7,274 nt of DNA from Phycisphaeraceae bacterium (GCA_029260695.1 JAJDCT010000239.1:1-7274), one strand, 5' to 3'. Counted from the first letter of the stretch, positions 1 to 5,310 are shown. The notes: generated by a model from the sequence alone, not told the origin. A program made the numbers and translations.

Positions 1-1313
1 TGGCGATCTGGCCGCTGCTCGAACAGGTGATGGCGTTCCTGGTCGGAACCGTCGACATGGTCCTCGCGGCACGGCTACAGCCCGAGACGTTAGCGCTGGC
101 GGCAAATGATGCGCTGGGCGTCGCGGGTTACGTCGGTTGGCTCATGGGCATGATGATGGGCGCGGTCGGCATCGGCGCTTCGGCACTCGTCGCTCGCGCG
201 ATCGGCGGCCGACATAAACGACTGGCGAACGCGGCGCTTGGCCAGGCCGTGTTACTGGCCTTGGTCGTAGGATTCGCGATCGGCCTGGTCGTGTTCGTCT
301 TCGCCGGGGGGATCGCCCAACTCGCCGGCATGACCGGTCAGGCGCTGGACCTCTGCAAGGTCTACTTAAGGATCATTACCATCGCCGCACCGATGAGCGC
401 GGTCCTCTTCGTCGGCGGGGCCTGCCTACGCGCCTCCGGCGACACGCGCACGCCCTTCGGGGTCGTCGTCGTTGTCAACATCGTCAACATCATCGCCAGC
501 CTCCTGTTGGTCTTCGGGCCTGCCCCGATCGGTGGCCACGGCGTCGCGGGGATCGCAACCGGAACCGCCATCGCATGGGCTCTGGGTGCCGTGCTGACGC
601 TGGGGGTACTCGCCCGTGGCAACAGCCTGCTTAAACTCAGCTTGGCGCGGCTTCGGCCACACTGGCACACCGCCAGAAGAATCGTGCGTGTCGCTGTACC
701 CCAGTTCATAGAGAGCCTTGGGATCTGGGGCGGCAACTTCCTGGTCCTCATCATCATCGGCAGACTCGCAACCGACGGGCTGATCGGATCACACATGTGG
801 GCCGTGCGTATCGAGTCTGCAAGCTTCCTACCGGGGTTCGCACTCGCAGGCGCCGCGTCGATCCTCGTCGGGCAATACCTCGGCGCCAACGACCTGGTGA
901 TGGCCAAACGCTCCGCCGTCTATTGTTGCGCAATCGCCGTGGCCGTGATGTCACTGACCGGCTTGCTATTCATCACGATCCCGCACCAGCTGATCGCTGT
1001 GTTCACACCCGTGCCGCTACACCGCGAAGTCGCGCCCCAGTTGTTGTGGGTCTGCGGCTGGGTCCAGCCTTTCTTCGCTGTCTCCATCGTGTTCAGCCAG
1101 GCGATCAAGGGGGCCGGCGATACCCGATCGACCATGGCCATCGGCTACGCCAGCCTGTTCCTGGTCCGCCTGCCATTGGCGTACCTCCTGGGCATCTACT
1201 ACGGCCTGGGCCTGGTCGGCGTGTGGTACGGCCTGTGCGGCGAGATGGCTGTACGCGGCCTGCTCTACGCCGCACGGTTCTCACAGCGAGGATGGCTCAA
1301 GACTCAGGTGTAA
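1..1313 (+). CDS. MATE-family multidrug/cation antiporter, 5'-partial
   Basis: Inner-membrane exporter of the MATE family, which expels drugs or other organic cations in exchange for Na+ or H+. The frame is open to the left edge: the codons before the GTG at 27 read AIWPLLEQV, a normal MATE TM1 start, so the true start lies outside and only a short N-terminus is missing. I count about 12 hydrophobic segments, the full MATE number. The two half-repeats are visible: each carries a GDTR loop (about residues 138-143 and 362-367, counting from the GTG), the usual pseudo-symmetric MATE signature. The visible 428 residues are close to family length (about 450). It stops with TAA at 1311-1313 and no co-transcribed partner is visible. 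Substrate cannot be assigned; NorM-like and DinF-like branches are not distinguished here. Confidence 0.93.
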   Translation, partial: AIWPLLEQVMAFLVGTVDMVLAARLQPETLALAANDALGVAGYVGWLMGMMMGAVGIGASALVARAIGGRHKRLANAALGQAVLLALVVGFAIGLVVFVFAGGIAQLAGMTGQALDLCKVYLRIITIAAPMSAVLFVGGACLRASGDTRTPFGVVVVVNIVNIIASLLLVFGPAPIGGHGVAGIATGTAIAWALGAVLTLGVLARGNSLLKLSLARLRPHWHTARRIVRVAVPQFIESLGIWGGNFLVLIIIGRLATDGLIGSHMWAVRIESASFLPGFALAGAASILVGQYLGANDLVMAKRSAVYCCAIAVAVMSLTGLLFITIPHQLIAVFTPVPLHREVAPQLLWVCGWVQPFFAVSIVFSQAIKGAGDTRSTMAIGYASLFLVRLPLAYLLGIYYGLGLVGVWYGLCGEMAVRGLLYAARFSQRGWLKTQV

Positions 1314-1618
1314 AACAGCCTTCACCCACACCTCGCCAAGCGCCCCCTATACAACGAACCCAGAATCATCCGCCTACCCACTCATACGGATCACGATTAA
1401 AACCGGTGCCCACCATCATGGCCAATCCCCCGGCAAAGCCGGGGGCTGAGGGGAAAACGGTCACCCCTGAGTTAACTAGAATCCGTATCATATGAGTATC
1501 TGATTTACATTGGTGTTTTTGATTCCCGGCAGGGTCTTGCGCATCGATGAAGCCCGCGTTCTTAGAACACGAGCGCACCAGATGAATAGACATTCGAGAA
1601 TGAACCAGACTTGTCAGA
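1314..1618. other. intergenic spacer between convergent MATE and PilZ genes
   Basis: No convincing coding sequence. Besides the hairpin at 1427-1445 it holds a split inverted repeat: CTCAT+ACGGAT at 1381-1391 against ATCCGTAT...ATGAG at 1481-1496. It also holds an 11-base palindrome, GTTCTTAGAAC, at 1558-1568. Both flanking genes end here, so these are more likely 3'-end structures or remnants than promoters. Confidence 0.4.
1427..1445. repeat. perfect hairpin downstream of the MATE gene
   Basis: Eight-base-pair GC-only stem (CCCCCGGC / GCCGGGGG) with an AAA loop, 114 bases after the MATE stop and 174 bases past the end of the convergent PilZ gene. It lies between the 3' ends of both genes, which fits a transcription-ending role. 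No T-run follows on either strand, so it is not a classical intrinsic terminator. It could be a Rho-assisted or RNA-stabilising 3' hairpin. Confidence 0.5.
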
Positions 1619-2062
1619 TCACACGCTGAACAGCCGTGTCTGCCGAGGGTCTTCAGACATGAAACTAAACGTCCCGCCGATCCGGTACGTCTTGCTCATC
1701 AGCTGCATGACGTAGCAGACCTTGATCGGCAACAACAGCTCTTCTCCTGCCACCGATTCGAGGTTGATAGTCAAGACCGCATCCATCGGCACATCGTGCT
1801 CGGTCAGAAGACCCAACCCGTTCAGTGACAGGTCTGTTGCCCACCCCCGGTACAGCGGTTTGTAGTCGCCCGCCATCACACCCAAAGTCACCGGCGCGTG
1901 GATCGCACGGCGCATCGATGACCGCAGGCCCATATCAAAAACCGACTCATCATCGAGCCGATCCAACAGCCTCAGCAACTCCTGCCTTGGCCCCGCATCC
2001 AGTTGTTTGAGACTACTCTCCACAAGCTCCCTATCGGCCGCTGGGAGCCCGATCTTAGTCAA
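1619..2062 (-). CDS. PilZ-domain protein (probable c-di-GMP receptor)
   Basis: A 147-residue cytoplasmic protein with no signal peptide or membrane segment. Residues 1-45 are mainly charged and likely helical. From residue 47 the PilZ motifs appear: an arginine cluster R47xxxR51-R52 and DLSLNG at 77-82, matching the (D/N)xSxxG motif that with RxxxR binds c-di-GMP. The remainder is a beta-rich stretch ending in GGTFSFM, as in PilZ barrels. Both ligand motifs are intact, so c-di-GMP binding is expected; the output (motility, exopolysaccharide, adhesion) is unknown. The most upstream start is TTG at 2062-2060, with an in-frame stop just before it and little Shine-Dalgarno. A GTG at codon 14 preceded by AGGGAG (3-base gap) is an alternative. 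It is divergent from folP across 157 bases and has no visible operon partner. Confidence 0.85.
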   Translation of the reverse strand: MTKIGLPAADRELVESSLKQLDAGPRQELLRLLDRLDDESVFDMGLRSSMRRAIHAPVTLGVMAGDYKPLYRGWATDLSLNGLGLLTEHDVPMDAVLTINLESVAGEELLLPIKVCYVMQLMSKTYRIGGTFSFMSEDPRQTRLFSV

Positions 2063-2219
2063 CCTAAGCCCATAAATACCCTGACCCTACTGCCGTGAAG
2101 CTTGTAACCGGCACGGCTTACCAGACCAGCCTGTCCGGACCAGCCCGCTAAACAGCCCGCCGAGAGACGCCAGGAACCACGATGCCGCCCACCGCCGACC
2201 AGGCGGATACACTCTGGCC
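2063..2219. promoter_or_regulatory. divergent PilZ/folP promoter region
   Basis: This 157-base spacer separates the two divergent starts, so both promoters should lie here or within the gene ends. I could not pick out convincing -35/-10 pairs on either strand. It contains a direct repeat of GACCAGCC on either side of TGTCCG near 2125-2147. No Shine-Dalgarno precedes the folP ATG. Confidence 0.4.
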
Positions 2220-3221
2220 ATGGATCTGCTGCTTCACAACACGACCCTGTTGACGCTCGACCGCCCTCGGATCATGGGCATACTGAACCTGACCCCAGAC
2301 AGCTTCTCCGACGGCGGGCGGTACACCAACCCCACACAAGCGGTGGAACACGGCCTGGCGATGGCGTCACAAGGCGCTGACTTCATCGACATCGGCGGCG
2401 AATCCACACGGCCCGGTGCCCGACGTATCAACAGCGCAGAGCAGATCGCAAGGGTCGTGCCTGTTATCAGGCCCCTGCGCCAACACCTCGATCAGCAATC
2501 CCCCGACGTCCAGATCAGCATCGACACCACGCTCGCAGAAGTCGCCAACGCCGCGGTCGATGCCGGAGCAACCATCCTCAACGACGTCAGCGCCGGCCGA
2601 GAAGACCCCGGAATGATCCCCCTCGCAGCCAAACGGCACCTCCCGATCATCCTGATGCACATGCACGGCGAGCCCGGAACCATGCAGGACAAACCCAGCT
2701 ACACCGACGTCGTCACCCAGGTCAAAGATTTTCTGCTCGAACGTGCCCAGGGTGCCCTCGCTGCCGGGGTCGATCGTCGACAAATCATCCTCGACCCGGG
2801 CATCGGCTTTGGCAAAACAACCCCACACAACCTGGCCCTGCTGCGATCCCTCTCGGGCCTGGTGGCCCTTGGCTACCCCATCATGATCGGCGCCAGCCGC
2901 AAGCGCTTCCTCGCCGAGTTCGGGCCACCGCAAGCCCTGGCATTCCCGGTACCCCCGATATCCACCAGAAGTGGCAATGGACCAAACGGGAACGACACGG
3001 ATCAAAACGGGATTTTGCAAAATAGGACGCCAGGAAGCGGCAGCGGGGGGGTATCCGTTGGCGTGGGCGTGGGTGACCGTCTGGGTGGGACCTGTGCGGT
3101 AACCGCTCACTGCGTCGCAACCGGCGTATCTCTGATTCGGGTCCACGATGTGGTCCCAAACCGTCAGGCCGCTGACCTCGTTTGGGCTCTATCAGGGCCT
3201 GATAGGCTAAAAACTTCGTAA
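2220..3221 (+). CDS. folP: dihydropteroate synthase with C-terminal-region insertion
   Basis: Cytoplasmic enzyme of folate synthesis that joins p-aminobenzoate to 6-hydroxymethyl-dihydropterin diphosphate to give dihydropteroate; the target of sulfonamides. TIM-barrel motifs occur in order: IMGILNLTPDSFSDGG (18-33), GADFIDIGGESTRPGA (52-67), ISIDTT (99-104), ILNDVSAG (119-126), MHMHGEPGTMQ (146-156), LDPGIGFGKT (191-200), GASRKRFL (224-231) and IRVHDV (306-311). All key substrate-contact regions are present, so it should be active. At 333 residues it is about 50 longer than usual. The excess lies between GASRKRFL and DRLGGTCA (about 235-285) and is low-complexity. The start is ATG at 2220, with no Shine-Dalgarno; the position fits the family N-terminus. 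It appears monocistronic, since the next gene is over 300 bases away. Confidence 0.95.
   Translation: MDLLLHNTTLLTLDRPRIMGILNLTPDSFSDGGRYTNPTQAVEHGLAMASQGADFIDIGGESTRPGARRINSAEQIARVVPVIRPLRQHLDQQSPDVQISIDTTLAEVANAAVDAGATILNDVSAGREDPGMIPLAAKRHLPIILMHMHGEPGTMQDKPSYTDVVTQVKDFLLERAQGALAAGVDRRQIILDPGIGFGKTTPHNLALLRSLSGLVALGYPIMIGASRKRFLAEFGPPQALAFPVPPISTRSGNGPNGNDTDQNGILQNRTPGSGSGGVSVGVGVGDRLGGTCAVTAHCVATGVSLIRVHDVVPNRQAADLVWALSGPDRLKTS
2922..3074 (+). repeat. in-frame low-complexity insertion within folP
   Basis: About 50 extra codons rich in Gly, Asn, Pro, Ser and Val, absent from typical dihydropteroate synthases. The DNA differs from its surroundings: codons such as AGA, AGT, GGA, ATT, TTG and AGG cluster here. 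AAACGGGA recurs 21 bases apart (2984 and 3005), a 12-base perfect palindrome ATTTTGCAAAAT sits at 3012-3023, and a G7 run lies at 3045-3051. Boundaries are approximate. Confidence 0.6.
3189..3205. repeat. 8-bp inverted repeat at the folP 3' end
   Basis: CTATCAGG-G-CCTGATAG is a perfect inverted repeat with one central base, overlapping the last codons of folP. As RNA it could form a 6-7 bp stem. It is followed by GCTAAAAACTTCGTAAATTTT, too broken a T-run for a good intrinsic terminator. It may be a weak terminator or a protein-binding site. Confidence 0.4.
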
Positions 3222-3263
3222 ATTTTCACTCATCACTCAATTTCGTTAGGGAAATGTTCAGAG

Positions 3264-3283
3264 TGTGGATAAGGTGTGAATAA
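3264..3283 (-). promoter_or_regulatory. two tandem DnaA boxes
   Basis: TGTGGATAA (3264-3272) and TGTGAATAA (3275-3283) read on the - strand as TTATCCACA and TTATTCACA. Both fit the TTATNCACA consensus exactly, lie in the same orientation and are 11 bases apart, one helical turn. This spacing suits cooperative DnaA binding. Whether it marks an origin, a DnaA-controlled promoter or a titration site cannot be decided from the sequence. Confidence 0.5.
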
Positions 3284-3412
3284 CCCTGGGGTTGGGTGCG
3301 GTCTCGCCAGTACAGACCCGGGCCTGATTATAAGACGTTACCCCCTTATTTTTGACTCTAATGTCTTTATTTATATGTGTTTAAGCGAAAATCGCCCGGG
3401 CTACCCATAACT

Positions 3413-3441
3413 TCAAGTGCGAGCAAGGCCTTTGGCGATAA
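3413..3441 (+). promoter_or_regulatory. possible sigma-28 (FliA) promoter for flgM
   Basis: GGCGATAA at 3434-3441 matches 7 of 8 positions of the FliA -10 consensus GCCGATAA. TCAAGTGC at 3413-3420 resembles the -35 consensus TAAAGTTT, but the spacer is 13 rather than the usual 11 bases. It lies about 110 bases upstream of the flgM ATG. Autoregulation of flgM by sigma-28 is known in other bacteria, so the position makes sense, but the imperfect spacing keeps this tentative. Confidence 0.3.
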
Positions 3442-3537
3442 TACAGGTGTGAGGGGACACCCCAGCACCACCCGGTGCACCGTGATCCCGGAAAGGCCCG
3501 GCATCAGGACTTAGAATCGTTGGGCCATTGTTTGTTC

Positions 3538-3543
3538 AGGAGA
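3538..3543 (+). promoter_or_regulatory. ribosome-binding site of flgM
   Basis: AGGAGA with a 5-base spacer to the ATG at 3549. It settles the start in favour of the ATG over the upstream TTG at 3528. Confidence 0.8.
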
Positions 3544-3548
3544 CAGTC

Positions 3549-3824
3549 ATGAGCGAAGTATCCCCCATCCACCGACCCGTTGCGCCGACGCTCGATCCAC
3601 ACACGCGAGCCGCCAAGCCACAGTCACATACCGACACCACCACGCGCGGCGAAGACCAGGTCGAACTGTCGAACACCGCGCAACTACTCAGCAAGATCGC
3701 CGACCTGCCCGACGTCCGCCAGGACCTCGTCGACCGCGTCAAGGCCTCCATCGCCGACGGCTCATATGAGTCCGACAGCAAGACCGACGCCGCCATCGAC
3801 AGCCTACTCGAAGACATCGCATAA
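3549..3824 (+). CDS. flgM: FlgM-family anti-sigma-28 factor
   Basis: A 91-residue soluble protein predicted to bind and inhibit sigma-28 (FliA) until the flagellar hook-basal body is complete, after which FlgM is exported. The first ~35 residues are polar, Pro/Thr-rich and probably disordered, as in FlgM. The conserved C-terminal half then follows: DQVELSNTAQLL (36-47), DVRQDLVDRVKASIADGSY (55-73), then an acidic helix DAAIDSLLEDI (80-90). This pattern (VxLS...VR...V..lK..I..G.Y...) is diagnostic of the family. The ATG at 3549 is chosen because AGGAGA ends 5 bases before it; an upstream in-frame TTG at 3528 lacks such support. A strong terminator follows directly. No other flagellar gene is in the window, so the cognate sigma factor lies elsewhere. 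Confidence 0.87.
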   Translation: MSEVSPIHRPVAPTLDPHTRAAKPQSHTDTTTRGEDQVELSNTAQLLSKIADLPDVRQDLVDRVKASIADGSYESDSKTDAAIDSLLEDIA

Positions 3825-3854
3825 ACCACCGCGATCATTACAAACGTAAATTCG

Positions 3855-3886
3855 AAAGCCGCCCCCGCAACGGGGCGGTTTTTTTT
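3855..3886 (+). terminator. intrinsic terminator of flgM
   Basis: GC-only 7-bp stem CCGCCCC / GGGGCGG (3859-3865 with 3872-3878), loop CGCAAC, followed by eight Ts (3879-3886). Upstream AAA can pair with the T-run. It sits 35 bases after the flgM stop. On the - strand the hairpin is followed only by CTTTCG, so it would be a weaker terminator for the convergent bactofilin gene. Confidence 0.93.
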
Positions 3887-3981
3887 GCCAATCACCGTCA
3901 CGCGACAAAGCACCCCAATGAGCAGGTCTCAGAAAAGATTCTTTCTTCCATACTAGCGCAGGCGATCGAGCGTGTAGATTT

Positions 3982-4419
3982 TTATTTCAGCACCTCCGCC
4001 TCCGGCAAACTCGCCAGGGCCAACGGATCCTCCGGCACCGCGAACATACTCGCTTTCACCTTGGCGCCCTTCTGCATCACCACCGCCGGCGCGGTCAGGT
4101 CGCCGTGGTAGTCACACTTAGGCCCAAGCGTCACCGTCGTACCGCTTAACACGTGCTTGGCGTCGATGATCCCCTGGCAGTCGATCCCGCCGTGCGCCTC
4201 GATCGTCTCGGCGATCAGCCGGCCACGTTTGCTCACGGTGATCCGCCCACAGGTCTTCAATTCCTTAAGCGGGCCCCGCAATTTGGTGATGTGTTCGTCA
4301 CCCACCATCAACGCTTTGTTGCAGCCCGGGCAGGACGTGGACTGGGCGCGGCTGCTGACCTCAAAGCGATGTCGGCAGTGGTAACACTGGACCAGGCGTG
4401 GACCTAGCTGTCGCGCCAT
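3982..4419 (-). CDS. zinc-ribbon bactofilin-like protein
   Basis: A 145-residue protein with two parts. Residues 12-33 contain C12xxC15 and C30xxC33 (CYHC and CPGC), a treble-clef or zinc-ribbon-type metal site. Residues ~46-125 are a bactofilin-type beta-helix with short repeating strands (TCGRITV, GRLIAETIEAHGGIDCQGIIDAKHV, CDYHGDLTAPAVVMQKGAKVKAS). Bactofilins polymerise without nucleotides into filaments that scaffold cell-shape or envelope enzymes. The ribbon could add a protein- or nucleic-acid-binding tip, which is inference. The ATG at 4419-4417 is preferred; an in-frame TTG six codons upstream (4437) is possible but lies inside the G-rich repeat, and neither has a clear Shine-Dalgarno. 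It lies 181 bases downstream of a second bactofilin in the same direction and converges on flgM. Confidence 0.78.
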   Translation of the reverse strand: MARQLGPRLVQCYHCRHRFEVSSRAQSTSCPGCNKALMVGDEHITKLRGPLKELKTCGRITVSKRGRLIAETIEAHGGIDCQGIIDAKHVLSGTTVTLGPKCDYHGDLTAPAVVMQKGAKVKASMFAVPEDPLALASLPEAEVLK

Positions 4420-4423
4420 GGAG

Positions 4424-4507
4424 ACAATCCGGGGCAATCCGAGGAAGCCGGGAGCCGTCCGGGGTATCCGGGGGAAATCCGGGGATAATCCGGGGGGGAT
4501 CCGGGGG
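4424..4507. repeat. degenerate TCCGGGG repeat with ~10-11-base spacing
   Basis: Copies of TCCGGGG or close variants begin at 4428, 4438, 4447, 4458, 4467, 4478, 4489 and 4500, separated by 9-11 bases (average about 10.3). The last five are exact. The array lies between the two bactofilin genes and reaches the start codon of the downstream one, so it would form its leader. G-runs at 4461-4464, 4470-4474, 4481-4484, 4492-4498 and 4503-4507, with 4-7-base loops, meet the usual G-quadruplex pattern on the + strand. Confidence 0.8.
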
Positions 4508-4600
4508 CAGACCTCGGGTGTGGAGATTGCGCTGGGCCTAAGCGAGCCGGTACAAACCGCCGATTACGACGGCCGGACGCTCAAGCCGATCCGCTGACGC

Positions 4601-5020
4601 TTACTTCTTAGGTGGCTGCGCGGGCTGACCGCCGGGCTGTCCACCCGATTGTCCGCCGCCCTGCGCAGGCGCAGACGACGCGGGCCGACCGCTATCCGGC
4701 CCGACCGCACACATGCCGTGGAAGCTGGCACCCTCGGTCATGACCATCTTGGCGGCCGTGATGTCGCCACGGACCACACCCGAGCCGTTGAGCTTAACGG
4801 TGTCCTTGGCATTAAGGTTGCCCTCGACCAGCCCATCGACCATCACGCCCGCAGCATCGACATCCGCCTTGCACTGGGCGTTCTGGCTGACCTGAAGCTC
4901 ACCCTTACCGGTGATCTTCCCGTCAAACTTCCCGTTGATTTTCGCAACCCGCTCGAAGGAAAGCTCACCCTTGAAGTGGCTGTCCGCACCAACTACCGTC
5001 GTGTCGCCTGATTCGGCCAT
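4601..5020 (-). CDS. bactofilin
   Basis: A 139-residue cytoskeletal protein of the bactofilin family. Residues ~8-105 are the beta-helical core: TVVGADSHFKGELSFERVAKI, then NGKFDGKI, GELQVSQNAQCKADV, VMVDGLVEGNL, DTVKLNGSGVVRGDI, AAKMVMTEGASFHG, each turn carrying the hydrophobic/Gly spacing typical of the family. Residues ~107-139 form a Gly/Gln/Pro-rich flexible tail with GGQ repeats ending in PPKK, as in other bactofilins with disordered tails. No membrane segment is seen. The ATG at 5020-5018 is preceded by AAGGAG with a 6-base spacer, a strong ribosome-binding site. The zinc-ribbon bactofilin follows in the same direction, so the two may be co-transcribed and co-polymerise, though the repeat between them may add separate control. 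Confidence 0.9.
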   Translation of the reverse strand: MAESGDTTVVGADSHFKGELSFERVAKINGKFDGKITGKGELQVSQNAQCKADVDAAGVMVDGLVEGNLNAKDTVKLNGSGVVRGDITAAKMVMTEGASFHGMCAVGPDSGRPASSAPAQGGGQSGGQPGGQPAQPPKK

Positions 5021-5026
5021 GTCTAA

Positions 5027-5032
5027 CTCCTT
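5027..5032 (-). promoter_or_regulatory. ribosome-binding site of the bactofilin
   Basis: AAGGAG on the - strand, 6 bases before the ATG at 5020. It is the best Shine-Dalgarno of any - strand gene here and fixes the start. Confidence 0.8.
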
Positions 5033-5166
5033 GACTATTGGGGGGAAACACTGTGGCTAAACCGCCCACCGCGGCCGCCGTAAAACGCCAGTGTAAGTCA
5101 GGGTTGGGTATTTGGGTAGGCTCGGTAGCGGCTATACCGCAAGGTGTCACGTCAGGCCGTTTAGCG

Positions 5167-5183
5167 GGCGATCGCAGATCGCC
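5167..5183. repeat. perfect 7-bp hairpin upstream of bactofilin
   Basis: GGCGATC-GCA-GATCGCC: seven-base arms and a three-base loop, about 147 bases upstream of the bactofilin ATG. No T-run follows on either strand, so it is not a terminator. It may be an operator or leader-RNA stem if transcription starts upstream. Confidence 0.5.
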
Positions 5184-5279
5184 TGGCACGTACCCTGCTA
5201 ATCGCACAGACCTGCTTCACCCCGCCAAAACCCATCCCTTCCCAGGTAAGCAGACAAGCCAACAGCCCGATACGAGATC

Positions 5280-5310
5280 ATATTTAACTTAAATATAACA
5301 AATGGGCACT
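5280..5310 (-). promoter_or_regulatory. AT-rich near-palindrome, dif-like
   Basis: ATATTTAA-C-TTAAATAT (5280-5296) is an 8-base inverted repeat with one central base. On the - strand the region reads AGTGCCCATTT, GTTATAT, TTAAGTTAAAT (5310-5282). The last arm matches the E. coli XerD arm of dif (TTATGTTAAAT) at 10 of 11, and the first matches the XerC arm (GGTGCGCATAA) at 7 of 11. The centre is 7 rather than 6 bases, so identification as a recombination site is uncertain. It could equally be a promoter or operator element. Confidence 0.25.

Larger units (their letters stand above)
3222..3548. other. AT-rich intergenic region with DnaA-box pair, upstream of flgM
   Basis: No convincing ORF in 327 bases. 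Reading left to right it holds two adjacent DnaA-box matches (3264-3283), a TATAAG at 3329-3334, an AT-rich tract (about 3345-3385) with TTGACT at 3352, and a one-mismatch DnaA-like 9-mer TGTGTTTAA at 3376-3384. After these come a FliA-type -10 match (3434-3441), a 10-base palindrome CGGTGCACCG near 3473-3482, and the flgM ribosome-binding site. Base composition is visibly more AT-rich than the flanking genes up to about 3390. Confidence 0.5.

Noticed and set aside
362..907. 181-codon open frame on the - strand inside the MATE gene
   Set aside because: Overlaps a clear transporter; the translation is Ala/Thr/Pro/Met-rich with no family resemblance, typical of an antisense frame in GC-rich DNA.
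797..1495. 232-codon + frame overlapping the MATE 3' end
   Set aside because: Arg/Pro-rich shadow translation of the MATE gene running on into the spacer; no recognisable motif.
3045..3051. phase-variable G7 tract in folP
   Set aside because: Seven Gs is short for slippage-based switching, and folP is normally essential, so on/off variation is unlikely.
2367..3146. 259-codon - strand frame opposite folP
   Set aside because: Complementary to strong folP motifs; its length reflects GC-rich codon bias and it has no family signature.
3352..3379. sigma-70 promoter from TTGACT with a -10 near 3372-3379
   Set aside because: The -35 is good, but at 16-17 base spacing the -10 (TATGTG or ATGTGT) is poor and the better TATATG is only 14 bases away.
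5038..5292. 84-codon + frame upstream of the bactofilin
   Set aside because: TTG start without ribosome-binding site, mixed composition with no motif, and it crosses the region expected to hold the bactofilin promoter.
3264..5310. a combined origin/terminus region or mobile-element boundaries
   Set aside because: DnaA boxes and a dif-like site 2 kb apart do not make sense together, and no recombinase, transposase, tRNA or paired direct repeats are present.
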